The notes under the pieces: generated by a model
What the model was told of the DNA's origin: nothing
Database searches by the model: none
The model's input: the letters and a program-made list of their open reading frames with translations, nothing else
Assembly (NCBI GenBank): GCA_914767715.1
Contig: OU612072.1
Location: forward strand, 868,001 to 932,000
Length of the DNA: 64,000 bases
Origin: Membranipora membranacea
Lineage: Eukaryota > Bryozoa > Gymnolaemata > Cheilostomatida > Membraniporidae
Direction: 5' to 3'
Shown here: positions 27,804-41,089 of the stretch, piece after piece
Layout of the letters: each line of letters starts with the position of its first letter
Position numbering within the stretch: the first letter of the stretch is position 1
Position numbers and translations under genes: made by a program

Positions 27804-29367
27804 ATGGCTCCAGTTCCTGACCCTGCTAAGTCGGAGAGTACTGAACCGTCCCAGCTCCGATATTCAGCTGGTCCTGAGATTATACAAGTAGATAGTGACT
27901 CCGACTCTGTCTCAGATACAGAGGATCCTAGCGGTAGATTCTCGTTATACTCAGAATGTCTCAGTAATCGGAGTGGCTCTTAGATCGGTTGATGTTGCCA
28001 ACTTAGTGTCCATATAACCCCATTATGTGAGGACGATGTTCAAAACTGTTAACAGCATGGAATGCCGTCATCTGTCATTAATAAACTGAAAAAATATGTG
28101 TTACACACAACACAAGCCTACAGAGTGAAAGTATTGCTGTCTTATGTCCTTATGCCAAAACACCTACAGTGATTATAACTGGCAGTCTACTGTATAGCTG
28201 TTCACCCGGTTGTGATATTGAAACTCTAGATATATATGTATTATTAATTATAGGAGGTTACCTGCCCCTATCCCAGGGTCCAGACGGACCCGCAGAGAGT
28301 GAGGAGTCTGATGATGACTTCGCAGATTTCCAGACAGCCGGTGAGAAAGACAAGGTCTGTTCTCTCCTACTATAATTTATCCTGCCTCCCACTGCTTGTC
28401 AGAGGCCTATATTTATTTAAAGTCCGAAAGTCTTAAAGCCTTAAAGCCTTGAGTCACCAGTACTGGATCTCAAAGAGTCACAGTACTGGATCTTAATTGA
28501 TTTCAGCAAGGTTTTTAAGAAATACCTTTTGACTCTCTCAAACACCCTGACATTGAATATTTTGGTCATATTGGCGTTTGAAAGTGTCTGCATATAATTA
28601 TGAGTTGTCCTCTTCTGAAACAATTACTGAAGGTCTTGCAAAAGGAGCCCAACTGACAACGTGTCGTTTATCGTTTTATTATATTGGATTATCCCTGTCC
28701 CTGGACTTAGTCTGGTTCACAGTAAACTAACATCATGACTTAAACTCAAACTTTATCATGTTTTTATAATTTATAGTACACATTGAAACAAACTTTAGAA
28801 AAAAATGGATTAGATTTCAGTTGCTCTTTCAAGGAAACTTAGAAAGTTGTAGTTGAAATGTTGGTAAATTACTCACTAAACACACAATCACAATTCTTAT
28901 CCCCTTTTGCACAGGTAGCCCATGTACAGTCGATGCCTGAAGATCAGGCTGATACTATAAGAGCAGTGATGGCCAATATAAAACTACCCAACATACCTGC
29001 CTGGGCTAAATCTGTGCCTGAGGAACGATGGATGACTGATCTCATGAAGAATATCCATCATCAGGCTACATCACAAACTCAGGCTACATCACAAAGCTCA
29101 CAAACTCAGGCTAGGCAGAGCTCACAAACTCAGACTAGGCAGCAGAGCGATCCTCAGACTAGGCAGCAGAGCGATCCTCAGACTAGGCAGCTGAGCGATC
29201 CTCAGACTAGGCAGCAGAGCAGTCCTCAGACTAGCCCATCAGTGACTATGAGTAAGACAGATGTTAATATGACATCTGAATCTAGTGGTGCTAACTTAGA
29301 TACAGATCTCTGTGAGAGGTTTGATGTCAATTTTGAGGCTCACTTCCCAACCAGTAATAACATTTGA
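27804..29367 (+). CDS. MEA1: Male-enhanced antigen 1 (MEA1) homologue
   Basis: Three plus-strand exons (27804-27933, 28254-28354, 28915-29367) join in phase to 227 aa; human MEA1 is about 185. Exon 1 is acidic and Ser-rich (DSDSDSVSDTED). Exon 2 gives GGYLPLSQGPDG, matching the GYxPLxQ signature of MEA1, then an acidic patch. Exon 3 carries the best conserved part: a helix starting MPEDQADTIRAVMANIKLP followed by IPAWAKSVPEERW, equivalent to the vertebrate region ending in PAWA. After this conserved end there is an extra Gln/Ser/Thr-rich tail encoded by a 24-bp minisatellite (QTRQQSDP repeats) and a final acidic stretch absent from vertebrate MEA1. Molecular function of the family is poorly known. 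The exon 2 donor used (AAG|GTCTGT) is weak but is the one that keeps frame. The earlier GTGAGA would put a stop early in exon 3. Confidence 0.85.
29074..29238 (+). repeat. In-frame 24-bp coding minisatellite in MEA1
   Basis: Four to five copies of an ACTAGGCAGCAGAGCGATCC-containing 24-bp unit, preceded by diverged shorter copies. The unit length is a multiple of three, so it yields octapeptides of the form QTRQQSDP. Confidence 0.9.
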
Positions 29368-30513
29368 TTATATCAGTATTGTATCGGTGCTGTATGGTAT
29401 TGTATCGGTATTGTATGGTATTGCCTATATTTTCATTCCAATAATTGGTTCTGGGGGCTGGAATCCAAGCAATTTTCGCAGTAACACGGATCAGTTTACT
29501 TACTCAGTCATTTTTTAAATTTATTATTATTCAAAAATCTTCACTATACAATAAGTTGATTTTGTATAAACAACAAAATAAATTCTATGATCACATTTCC
29601 AACACCGAACATACAGAATAACATAACATAGGGTCGGATAGAAGTTAACGAAAGATTCAATGAGAAAGGATATAAAAAATGTGTAACATTCATGTGAAAA
29701 ATAAGCATGCAAAGTCTTGAACAGGTGGGATAGTAAAACAGTCCTGGTGAAAACAGCTGTACATCTACACAGGCTCGACAGTCGCACGAGAAGGGAGCGC
29801 TGGTAGTATGTCAAGTTGAACTTGCTGATAAATCGATCAATTATCAATGAATAAAATACTACACCATAGAACTTGTCTAATTATATGAGGTCTATGTTGC
29901 AGACAGAGGCCAATTGATACATATGGTAACAATTGTCTATGAAAATGCAAGTATCACAACTAAAAAAAAGAGAAATAATCGTATACACAGGATAAATACA
30001 TAACGTCATGGTGTTATTAGAAATATTACCTAAACAGTCCAGATCTCAGCTCTAGACTCCTCCATGTATATATCATATGTTATATTATATACTATGTTGG
30101 AAGACAAGTTTTCTATTAGTGTATAGATTGAGACTCTAAAGTTGGGCAGCTGTTACAAAACTTGTATTACAGAAGTGAGCATGTAGAATAGTTACTGTAT
30201 ATACATGACTTCATTCATAGCAAGAGATCCAGCTCAAGATAAAATAAGGACAAATACATTTAAATATTCATAGTCATATTATTGCAGTGATTCGTCTTAT
30301 ATGACCAAGCTTATTATTATAGCCTGGATATTAAAGTCTACGGTTACTATCCAGTGTTGTTATATATGTGTGTGTAGTGTATATTTAAATATAAATGATA
30401 CAGTAGTATATCATGTAGGTTAAGCGCTGTAATGTATTACCAGATATAGCTGGTATTATATAATACCCGTCTGACTTATTACATTGCAGTATTCTGGTGT
30501 GGCTGGCTTTTAC
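29368..30513. other. Convergent 3' interval between MEA1 and HMBS
   Basis: Both neighbouring genes end here. An AATAAA for MEA1 lies near 29576. Open frames inside, including a 106-codon one at 29527-29847 minus, show no domain and are AT-driven. No independent gene is supported. Confidence 0.6.
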
Positions 30514-33500
30514 TTAATTGGAAAGATCTACTGGACATTTCTTAAGTGGACTGGAACCGTTCTGAGCTGAGGCTGCTTGTGGTCTGACCTGTAAGATTGG
30601 AAAAAATTGATAAACTAAATCACTGAGCTACAAGCTTATTTCATTCAAAAAGTATATCACAACAGTTCGGAGTCATCTTCACAAATGTAGATAGTTTACA
30701 AGGGAACACAACTCAGATAACTTGTGAGACACCCTCGGTGATATTGATATACAAGCAATGAACTAAACCTTTAGTTCCTTTAGTTCATTGATACAAGGAT
30801 GACAAGACATCTTGTTTTTTTCTGAGGATTCTGATATGCAAGAGGAGAATAATAAGATTCCACATGGAATAAATTTCAAAAAAAGAATACTTAGTTAATA
30901 AGCTGAACCCACTTTTATCACCTTTTTACAGTATGAGCTACGTAAATTAATTCAGGCTGTATTAATCAGATAAACTTGACATGTAAACCCTGCATTGAGT
31001 TACATGTCAGCAGCAGGAGTAGAAGAACATACCCTATGCTCAGAGATGATCTGTTTGACTGTATCTAGAGGTTTAGTACCAGTACCAGAGCCGGCAGCTT
31101 TAACTACTTCACTACATATATTAGACAGCAGCTTCTCGTTAGCTTCCTTCAATCTTCTCTCCTCGGACATAATAGCCTTTAGTTTGTCATTCTCAGCCTG
31201 TAATACAATATAATACATCATAATACAATACATCAAAATACAATACATTGTGATACAATACATTGTAATACAATACATCGTAATACAATACATCGTAATA
31301 CAATACATCATAATACAATACTTCGTAATACAATATATTGTAATACAATACATCATAATACAATTCATCATAATACAATACATCATAATACAATACATCG
31401 TAATACAATACATTGTAATACAATACATCGTAATACAATACATCATAATACAATACATCATAATACAATACATCGTTATACAATACATCATAGGACATAT
31501 CGTCAAGATTTGTTTGGTCACAAGCAAAGCACCAATGTTAGTAACAGGAGAAAGATATACTCTCCACTACTCCAAAATTTCACCTGTATTTTAGAGATAT
31601 GACTGGTACCTCACATTATATTTGGATATAATCAAAACTTGAAGATACTAATAATTAAGATTATAGAGGAGAAAACTTTGGGTGTTTTTTGAAGACCGTG
31701 CATGAGAGCAAAGTCCCTGGAAACTGCTGTAACATCAGATACAGGATAGCTGAGTATCCTGAATTCAGAGTTGCCCAACCTTGTGAGCAAGGGGTTCTAA
31801 CTTCTATCGGGTCACCCCGTTCTCAGACTTTCAGCTCGAACAATTTTTTGGTATCAAGTTAATTCATCCCATTTTCTCAGGGGCATCCAGTTGCGTCATC
31901 TGATGATAAAATTTACAAAAGTTGAAGTAATCCACTGAGTTATAATATAGATATAATATAGATAAAGAGAGTGCTCATACCTTAGCCTTAGTGAGGATAT
32001 CGTCGGCTCCGGCCAGTTTGAGTTGATTAGCGAGATTGATACCGACTTTCTCAGCCGCCTCTAGTAACTGATGAGGTAGAGATCGGGAGATAATACCAGA
32101 GAAGTAGGGACAGTTCTTACGCTTCACAGAAATATACCTGCAGAGACACATATATCATATATATAATACACATATAGTAATATGCCTACAGGGAATAAAT
32201 ATATCATATATAAATATACCTGCAGAGAATAATGTATCACATATAGATACAGAGAAGAAATATATCATAAAACTACAATTTTATACAGAGATGATATAAT
32301 ACAGGTACAAAGATATGACAACTGGTTATCCTCGCAGCATGCGTATAAAATGTGCACTCAAAATCATCACTACAGCTGACAATGAGAAACCAACTTCTAC
32401 AATAGAGTTTCTAAGAGGATCTAAATGCTCTGCGGAGCATGAACTAAAACTTGTTACAATGCTATGACGAGACTCTATGCTATATCAGAACTCGGAGCAT
32501 TGGTTAAGTATGAGGAGTAAAACAGTCTGCTGGGACCAAGGACTCGGAGCTCCTTGCTGTGACTAGTTGTGATCATAGATATTATTTTGATGGATTACTG
32601 ACTGAGTCCGATATATCACAACACAAGTGGTAGTGGCTATAAGGTTGTGTCAGCAATATCATCACACGAAGCAATAAGAAAGGTCAGGAAAATAACATCT
32701 GCTATCAATGACCCGACCTCTCTGGGAAATCCAAGTAAGGGTATCACAAACTCATTATCAGCATTCCCCTGATGTCATGTATCCTTGACCTGAGGTTAAT
32801 GACATGTGCTGATATCATTGACCTCACTGGGAAATCCAAAACAATGCGCCTTCAAAACTCATCATCTCTTATTCCACATACCAAAACAACAATCAGCTAT
32901 CCAATCAGATCCTTAGAAAGTCATCACAAGTCGAGGAACTTAATCACGACTTAGTACTTACCGCTTGCTGACATTTTCAGGTTTGACTTGATGACCTTGA
33001 GCGACCTCAGAGTAAGGACAGCTTTGTCTCCTCTGACGTTTAGCTGCCGGCTCTCCGGCTGTAGTTACAGCATCACTGCTGTCTCCGCTGTGTAGGATAA
33101 AACATTACTCATCAGCTACATGTCATGCTGTCAATCAGCTATCATTATTTAGTCTAACGTCAGATCAAACACAATTTTTCCTATATGACCTTGAGAATAG
33201 AAGTCCTACATATTGGTGCCAAAACTGGACCATGTTTAATCGATGAGGAAAAATGGAAACTAAATTAATGAATAAGAAATTAAAATTTGACTGGTCGATC
33301 GATGCATTTTTCTCATCTGCTGTGCAAACTTCTATAGGGAGTGTGACGGGGGAAATTTCTGTGACATGTGCTCTAATCGTAGATATCATACAGTATGTCA
33401 GGTGGTACTGTGAGGATCAGTGGTGTATAATTGTACTAATATACCGTAGGGTCGGAAATATTAGCCGGAGTTTAGTTTAGCCAGTAATTCAGAATGACTA

Positions 33501-36500
33501 AATGTTGCTAGTGCCAATTCTCACTAGCTAAATTAGGGTTTATTTAGAGCGATGAGGATGAGACAATTTTAGCTAGTCATAATATCACTATTCCAAGAAT
33601 GGCAAAAAAATTTTCCTCCTACGAATTATTTACTCCTCCAAACCATGTGACTATGTACTATGCACTATGTACAGGATGACTGAACCAAAGACTGACCTGT
33701 CGTTCTCGGAAGGACTCGGAGGTTTAGACGTCTCAGTCAGTACTTTAGTCTCTGTCAGTATAAGAGCTTCAGTTCCATCCAGACTGAAAACACCGGCTTT
33801 CAGAGTTAGCTCGTCACCATTCACCTGTATGTACAGAATGTAAGTGTCAACAGGAGCCAACAATGGGCACCACGTAAACATGAAGGTAAGTTTGCACACA
33901 GCGGTCATCATAGAGATTGACTCAACTTTCATACATTCTTGTGAGACGAGATTTTGTCTAACATAATGAGTTAAGCTATCTGAGGAAATGAGTGTTAGAC
34001 ACTAAATTTGAGCTTATAATAACTGAGTATATTGTCAAATGATGCATTTAATTCTTTTCTTCTGCTGAATTTATGTTGAAACTTATAATTACTCTAACCA
34101 AGGCTTGCATACCTAGCACAGCCTAGTCTGAGCCCCTCCCCCCCCCCAAACTTTTGTAGAAATTATTGTACCGATTGTCGATCTCCATAATAATATCAAC
34201 TCAAAGTCCCCACTAAAGGCCGGCTACAAACCTGACTAGAAGCGGCTATAGGTACACTACACCCTCCCTCCAGTGTACGTAGTAAGGCTCTCTCACTCAG
34301 ACACTGTACGAGTGAATCTCTGTGTGTCAGGGGAGATAATAGGTCTAATGTCTCCAGATCAAAGGATCTACACTCTACAGCCATAGCTCCCTGAGATATC
34401 GCGTACATACACTCATCTCCTTTAAGCACCTCGCCAACTCTACAAACATTACATATAACTATTATATATATAATAATAATATATACAATCAAAATAATAT
34501 TAAAATCGCATACATCCTTAAGATATTTTGTGAGAAGCCTGTGGACATGGCTGCCCAATTACTGAAGGGGAGAACGCCGGAAAGGGAACGTTGCAGTTTC
34601 AGATTTGAATTATTTTGTTTCATGTTTTTTTATAAAAAATTCCTTCACGGGGAAGTCTCATCATGACCCAAACTGAGTGGGCTGACTGGATGGGCTGACT
34701 ATTCCACACATCTGTTTGTGATGAGGCACAAGGAAACTAGCGACAGCAAAATCTTATAATTTTTGGTCTGCTCGTCCAATGAGCGATAATTTCCTCAAAC
34801 GACTTAAGGTTATTTATATCAGAGGCCGCTGGCCGTCATAATCGATAAAACTTCTGCGGATTGGGAAGAGCTGACAGTAGGGGAGAACTACAAACTCCCA
34901 ACAGCTATCACTACTATCACATGTGTAACCAGTCATGTCAGGTCAATTATCTACGCACCACAGTGTTTTGATTGATACAAATGTGCTTGCAGTTCTCGAG
35001 CTGATAAGTCACCCCATCCGGACTGGGAAACAGTTAGGTCTATATACTGCACTCTGCTGGTAAAACTCGTTGATTTAGATATTTCACATTTTTGATTATG
35101 AATAATTTCTTTCTCAAATAATTAATAATCAAACAATTGTTATCATAAATAAAATTTCACATGATAAAATTATTAAAAGCTTTTTTTGATAATTTTCTGA
35201 TCTTAACCATTAAAGTCTTGAAATTTGTGATAACAGTTTTACCAGCAGAGGGCAGCATCTAGGGGAAACGCAAATAGGTCAAGTGGGTGACTTTGTGTCA
35301 TACAGTGGCGCTATAGTGCAGAGAGACTCGTATCTCAGAGTCAGTCTGTGAGCAGTAAGCACCACGATAACCTGTAGTGCAGAGAGACTCGTATCTCAGA
35401 GTCAGTCTGTGAGCAGTAAGCACCACGATAACCTGTAGTGCAGAGAGACTCGTATCTCAGAGTCAGTCTGTCTGTGAGCAGTAAGCACCACGATAACCTA
35501 TAGTGCAGAGAGACTCGTATCTCAGAGTCAGTCTGTGAGCAGTAAGCACCACGATAACCTGTAGTTCTCAGGCGCCTGTACCACACAATGGTGACTATAA
35601 GCTTGTAGATTATACTGTAACAGTGCTTACCTGTCACTCCAGCCGAGACGATCTAGTCCTGCCTCAGCGAGCACTAGGGCATCATATATCCCTGAAGCGT
35701 CGTCAAGCTTACGTAATCTTGTGTTCAAATTTCCCCTCACATCAGCAAACTGTAAGAGTAGATAATAATTCAGGGTCAGAGTTAAGATTGCATCTGCTGT
35801 TTCTGGAAATGATTTTGGGGCCGGTTGGTGACAATGGTGTAGAGATTTGGGGTGGATTGATGCAAGCGGTGTACAGATATGGGTCTCACACCCCTCGAGT
35901 AAGCCATCGATTAGCCTTCCAGCCAGCAGTAGAATGAGCTACTTTCTCGCTACTTTGTATTAGTTTAACTCATTCATGTGTCATTTAATTCTCAAGTTAG
36001 CAACTGAAGTCTGGTCAACGAGGCCTAGCTCCTCCACCACCATGTGTGAGGATAATCCTCTCATATACTGTCCTTACTCTGTGATACTATAATATCATAC
36101 CTGACTATTTATTACAATCGATGTGATTACTATGATGGTAGCACACTGGCTATCCTCATTGAATGCATCGTCATGATTTCTCAGCGAATAATTCCCAAAA
36201 TGATAAATCACTCTTCCATAGAGTCACTGGCCTGCAGCCTTTTTTTGTTATATTATATTCTATGACATCAGTGAGCCTTTTGTGTCTAAATTAGCCTTCT
36301 ATGTTTGTGGATTCAGTGATGAGTCGATCAATGAGTCGGAGGATTACATGGTGGTCATTATTTCCTACTATCACCACCTAACAGAACTTATCTTCTATCA
36401 AAATCTTGCCAGTCAGTGTCAGTCAGAACTTAAATTTAAGCATAATCAGAATATGAAGGCTTCAGTTTTGGCAGCAGCTGATGAGTAATCTATGACTAAC

Positions 36501-39500
36501 TGATTATCACTGTCAGCTCAGACAAGTCATTGTTATATGAGGCCTCCTTCTCAATCATTACTGTCCCAAAAAGGAATTAGTCCATCACAAGTTTGATCCA
36601 GTTTGCCTGCATTCCAGCTGCAACTCCAACTCCGAGTGCAGGCAAATGGATCAAACATGGTTTAGCATTATATGACACAGGTCTATTTAACACAGGTACA
36701 TACACCGGTGATATTTATGTACAGGGTACTATGCTTCCTTATATCACAGCTGGCTTACTAGCCCGAGTCTGAGTCAGACATTCTAGTTCCTATTTGTACA
36801 CTACATGACGTGATGTTTATTCTTAATCTCGAATGGTGAATTATTGGGACACATGGCACTTGAACTAACTAAGGAAGGGATTGTGATACACGCTGGTGTA
36901 GGTATGGTAATATGGTAATATGTGTGATTGTGTAAAAGTTACATCTCAGTCTATAAACATATTAATCACCGAGAAGTGAACTAAGAGTGAGCTTATAATA
37001 ACAGGGCTTACACATCCTGATAGCGTGTTTCCTACTCCTCGAGTAAATTACACAACAAGGAAATACTGAATATGTCTCAGCTAGATTACAAGACTCATAA
37101 CACTTCCTCCTAACTGGATCTTTAACTGCTACAATAATTATATACTCGGCCAGGTTTGAGTATTTCTGGCCAGGTTTAGGTATATTAGTCACAGAATACC
37201 ACTGGGCCGAAGTGACTTTTCAGTTCCTGTTTGGTGCAGAAGTTTTGTGTAGTATGAACCTATTGACGCCTTGTAATATCAGCCCACAAGAATCTGTTAC
37301 ATCAGTGGATACCAAATGTTACTCAAAGGGCGGTGGTGGTGGTTGGTGCATCATTGAACAAATGCACTTTGCGAGAGTAAAAATGATGCAAAGCGGCGGC
37401 TGGCTTATGTCTAACAATTACGTATCAGCGGAGCGATTAAGTGACAACCTGCATGGTCCGATTATTCTCGGCTTTAATCCCTTCACTTCCTATGAACTCA
37501 GACATAATGAGGACACTCTAGTCATATTCCAGCATCTCTCTTCACCAGTGCTAAAACCTTCACTGATATCCTTTAAGGTTAAGGTGCGTTCAAGCCTGGA
37601 CTAGTAATCTTGGCAATTTTTCACACCAGGAAATGAGATCCAGATTAAAACGGCTGAGTTTTAGTACCCTTATGCCTGGATGCTTTTCGATGAATTACTA
37701 ATTTAAATTCAGATTTCCTGAAAACCCTATAGAATTACCACAGCTACCATACTACCACAGGTAAGGATATACCCTTACCCTACTACTCTGTGGTACTACT
37801 AACCTTGAGATGAGGGTACTGACCTTGAGATGAGGGTAAGCTCGTTTGAGTTGAGCGACACGCCGGAGTGAGCTCGTACCGACTACGGATCCCTCCGGCA
37901 GCTTAGCCAGGGTGAGCGATGAGGAGGCGGGGTGCTTACTCGAGGAGAATACAACGGCATCATAAGGGCTGTCTCTCTTTATAACGGCTCCGATAGCCAT
38001 ACCTGAATATCACATCAATATCACTTTGATATCAAATCAATATCGCATCATACGAGGCCTGAATATCACATCAATATCATCATCATACAAGAGAATGACC
38101 AAAATACAGATATTCATTATTAACTTTGGGCTCGTTTTTTATAGAAATAGATAATGAGTTGGTCCCTACAGTAGATGGAAAGCCTTGATATTTGGAGCTC
38201 CACCAATGCTATAGATTCTCAGTCTGGCTCAGACATCAGACTGAGGCATATTTTGGCACAAACTGCAAACTTCTCAGTGGGTATCAGCTGTATGGGAGGA
38301 TAAGACCATATTATCATGTCCTACAGGTAGCAGTCAGTGCGTCTGCCACTTGACCAGCCGGTTGTGGGTTCAAACCCCGTCCGGGACCGAAAGTCGTTTC
38401 GACTTTGACTGATCACACAGTCCCTTCAGATCAGGACTATAAATAATGGAGGTCTTCTGTATGTACAACACCATCGTGCTTGCAGATTAAAGAACCCTCC
38501 TGTATGGTATAGCTGTATAAAGGAGGATGCTGTCATCAGCCACTGCAGCTCCGGCCTTGTAGCGCTATGCTTCACGCTGGTATAAACCTGTCAGTGGTTG
38601 AAAAGTGGCACTAACGACTCGGAAACCTAGTCGTCACTATGAACCTCTTCCTATGCCGCACCTCGGTGCAGTCATCGTCTACCAGACGGACAGCAGTATA
38701 TATATATATATATACAGGTAGGCTAGATAAGAGTGGACATCATTAATTCTTATGCTCAGTCAATTACAGACACATGTCACACCGCTCTGTGCTCTGTGCT
38801 CCATCAGCACACAATCCTTTATTCTGAGCTACCATTCATACTGTGACACGCAATTAGGTCAAACATCTAAGCTTTGACAGAGAACCCTATTATTACCTCT
38901 CAGATAAGAATCTACGTCAACAACAAAAAATCCCGAGAACAACAAATCGGTGATAAATTTATTTTTAGAGGAAGCAGAGAATAACTAATATTAATCGACT
39001 GAAGATCAGACTTCACAATGAAGGTGGTGTGGACTTAATAATGAGGTGACCATCCATGGGTGACAAAGCCTGCCTGACTGCGCAGTGTTAGTCAAGTTAG
39101 GCTTCATACATTAATATAACCTGTGTAATAATCAGGTACCTGTGGGCGACTAGGAGCGAAGAAATGACTGGACAATTACACCAGCTGGCTAATGACCGGT
39201 GTACGCCACATAACGACCATTAATCCTAGACATTATATCTACTGAGTTATCCTATGAAGGCATTAAAAGCTGACAGCATACTGGATAAACTACCGTCAGA
39301 TGGTAGTGGTCCATCTTATCAGGTATTACCATGTGACTGAACTTAAGGGTAATCTATACAGGTTGTGAGTGACATAGTCCTCGGAGGTAAGAGACAGGAC
39401 ATCCTAGTGTCGTAATCTCAATAAAATTAGTAATCTCTTACATAGTAGGCCGTAAGCTCATTAGTAAGCTGTCAGATAAAAATACTGGTTTGAGTTTAAC

Positions 39501-40238
39501 AGAGAACGACAACGAACACATTAGATAAATGGTATAATTATATCAGATTAGTCATACTTATATTTAACTATGACAGAGTAGTAGATTACCTGGAGGTAGG
39601 GTGGAGGGGAGATCTTTGAGAGAATGTACGACCATATCTACTTTAAGGTCCTCCAGAGCTATTTCTAATTCTTTAGTAAATAAACTCTTCTCTCCTATTT
39701 TACTGAGAGGCTGATCGAGTATCTGATCTCCTTTAGTGCTCATCGTCACAACCTCAAACTCTCTACAAATAACCGAACATACTACTGTATACATAACCAT
39801 GTCTGTGTATCTATGTCTGTGTGTGATCACGAGGCTGAAGATCAATCATCATTCAGCCTCCTAAGATCAAGCTCTTGGAGGAGCTCAAATACTACTTTGC
39901 CCTTGTTTTGTAAACAGCATCCTGCCATTGAATCAGTCCCATAAAACATTAAAGCCCCTTTGGCCTTCTAACTATACCTAGGCCTACACTTCTTACTTAG
40001 CCTAATTATTTACTAATATACTCACCTACCTTTATTTACTTTTCAGTGCTTGAGACCAACGAGATGAAAAAACATTGATGATAAGAAATGGTTCAAAAAA
40101 GTGAGAGTTATAATGAACTTACATATCAGGATAATGTGCCTGAAGCATATCTACTATAGTATGAGTTTGTACTATAGCAAGCTGTGATTTCCTGCTGCCG
40201 ATTCTTACTACTCTCTTCTCACTTTCTAATCCCTCCAT
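30514..40238 (-). CDS. HMBS: Hydroxymethylbilane synthase (porphobilinogen deaminase), extended form
   Basis: Ten minus-strand exons (40238-40123, 39762-39590, 38002-37824, 35749-35631, 34439-34232, 33824-33697, 33087-32962, 32137-31981, 31197-31033, 30588-30514) join in phase to 481 aa; human is 361. This cytosolic enzyme polymerises four porphobilinogens into hydroxymethylbilane in heme synthesis. Visible family motifs: [10 protein letters not shown] near the start, VVHSLKDLP with catalytic Asp89, [16 protein letters not shown], and LEGGCSVP with Cys256, the dipyrromethane cofactor attachment site. Domain 3 is interrupted by a basic, Ser/Pro-rich insert ([17 protein letters not shown]) before [22 protein letters not shown]-terminal extension of about 85 residues, partly coiled coil, is absent from human HMBS. 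All key active-site residues are present, so it should be active. The intron between exons 2 and 3 holds a SINE. Confidence 0.96.
31198..31495. repeat. 15-bp minisatellite abutting HMBS exon 9 acceptor
   Basis: About 20 copies of TACAATACATCATAA. It begins immediately at the acceptor of HMBS exon 9 (exon start 31197), so the array forms the intron end, including its splice-acceptor environment. Because 15 is a multiple of three and the unit lacks stops in several frames, long false ORFs appear on both strands. Confidence 0.95.
35313..35565. repeat. 61-bp minisatellite, 4 copies, in HMBS intron
   Basis: Four near-identical copies of a 61-bp unit containing CAGAGAGACTCGTATCTCAG and GTAAGCACCACGATAACC. 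One copy has a CTGT duplication. The array lies about 65 bp downstream (transcript sense) of the HMBS exon 4 donor at 35631. Confidence 0.95.
36592..36656. repeat. Imperfect hairpin in HMBS intron
   Basis: TTTGATCCAGTTTGCCTGCA is followed about 24 bp later by its near reverse complement, TGCAGGCAAATGGATCAAA. No flanking target duplication was recognised. Confidence 0.75.
37803..37844 (-). repeat. 20-bp tandem duplication covering HMBS exon 3 donor
   Basis: On the minus strand ACCCTCATCTCAAGGTCAGT is followed directly by ACCCTCATCTCAAGGTTAGT (beyond the first AC, reading 37837 downward). The first GT is the donor that joins in phase to exon 4. The second is a duplicate donor 20 nt downstream. 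Confidence 0.85.
38318..38714 (+). mobile_element. tRNA-derived SINE with TA-repeat tail
   Basis: A tRNA-like head starts about 38318. It has an A-box-like TAGCAGTCAGTGCG, a B box (GGGTTCAAACCC) and a 3' end (CCGGGAC) able to pair with the 5' GTCC. A body of about 320 bp follows, containing AGATTAAAGAACCCTCC, similar to a conserved segment I recall from several invertebrate SINEs. It ends in a (TA)9 tract at 38697-38714. This order is the standard tRNA-SINE architecture. It lies in the HMBS intron, opposite to the gene. Confidence 0.75.
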
Positions 40239-41089
40239 ATCTCTGCTTGTCTGTCTGTCTGTGTGGTGGATTTACTGAGTACTGTGTTAATACTCGATAG
40301 TCAGTGAGTATGCGGTGCCTAGGGAGTTTAGTTAGGCTGTCAGTTTGATGTTGTAGATACCTATGAAAATAGAAATTAATTGACCATTGAACAAAAATAC
40401 AAACTAATTCGACATTTGGAAACTTCACACTTACTAGTGTCGTATGTATGAAACTCTCCATACCTTACTTTTGATCTTGGTCCCTCTTCCTTAGTACCTT
40501 TTTTCGGTCGATTGATATGGGCAAAATCAAGGATTGTGAGTCCCCCACACCAAAGCTCTGTAGACTGCACTGCCTACACCCAGGCCTCCGCAGGCAGCAC
40601 AACACTACTAAATTTTACAAAAAGCTGGCACTTATCTTCTAGATAATAGAAGCGGCTTGAATTCGAACACAGAATCAATCTGTCATGCAGTAGTGTAGCA
40701 AACAAATAGACAGAAGAAGGGCACAACAATAATTTAGGATACATTACAGATCATTACATATATATATAGCCTATATCATATACTATATATAGGTCCTAGG
40801 TTATCTTTCGACATATATATACATTTCTATACATTACTACAACTCCTACCTATAGTATACAAATATAATCTATACGAATAAAATGAGAAGGTCTTCATTT
40901 AAGCCAAACAACACTCTCTCTGCTTTTGACTGAATGAAGGTTTAATTATTAATTAATAATAGGGCACAAAACATATACTAGTATATGCTTGATACAATAG
41001 ATTCTGATAGGAATGAATCATTCAGGTGGTTCCTGATGCCACTGTGTGTGTGCTGTAACTTTTCATTAAGTTGATCTTACTGAGCTGGG

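Noticed and set aside
28351-28375. Upstream GTGAGA as MEA1 exon 2 donor (after 28340)
   Set aside because: It is a better consensus donor than GTCTGT, but joining it to exon 3 puts the conserved region out of frame and gives an early stop.
31000-31594. Overlapping 101-175 codon ORFs on both strands
   Set aside because: They come from a 15-bp repeat free of stops in several frames. Only 31033-31197 minus is real, as HMBS exon 9.
8809-35565. CRISPR-like direct repeats
   Set aside because: All arrays are contiguous tandem repeats without unique spacers, in a eukaryotic intron or intergenic setting.
35341-35637. 98-codon minus-strand ORF with repeated ...[10 protein letters not shown]
   Set aside because: Read-out of the 61-bp minisatellite in an HMBS intron.
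37212-37604. 130-codon plus-strand ORF
   Set aside because: It lies in an HMBS intron, has no recognised domain, and its start is in AT-rich sequence without supporting context.
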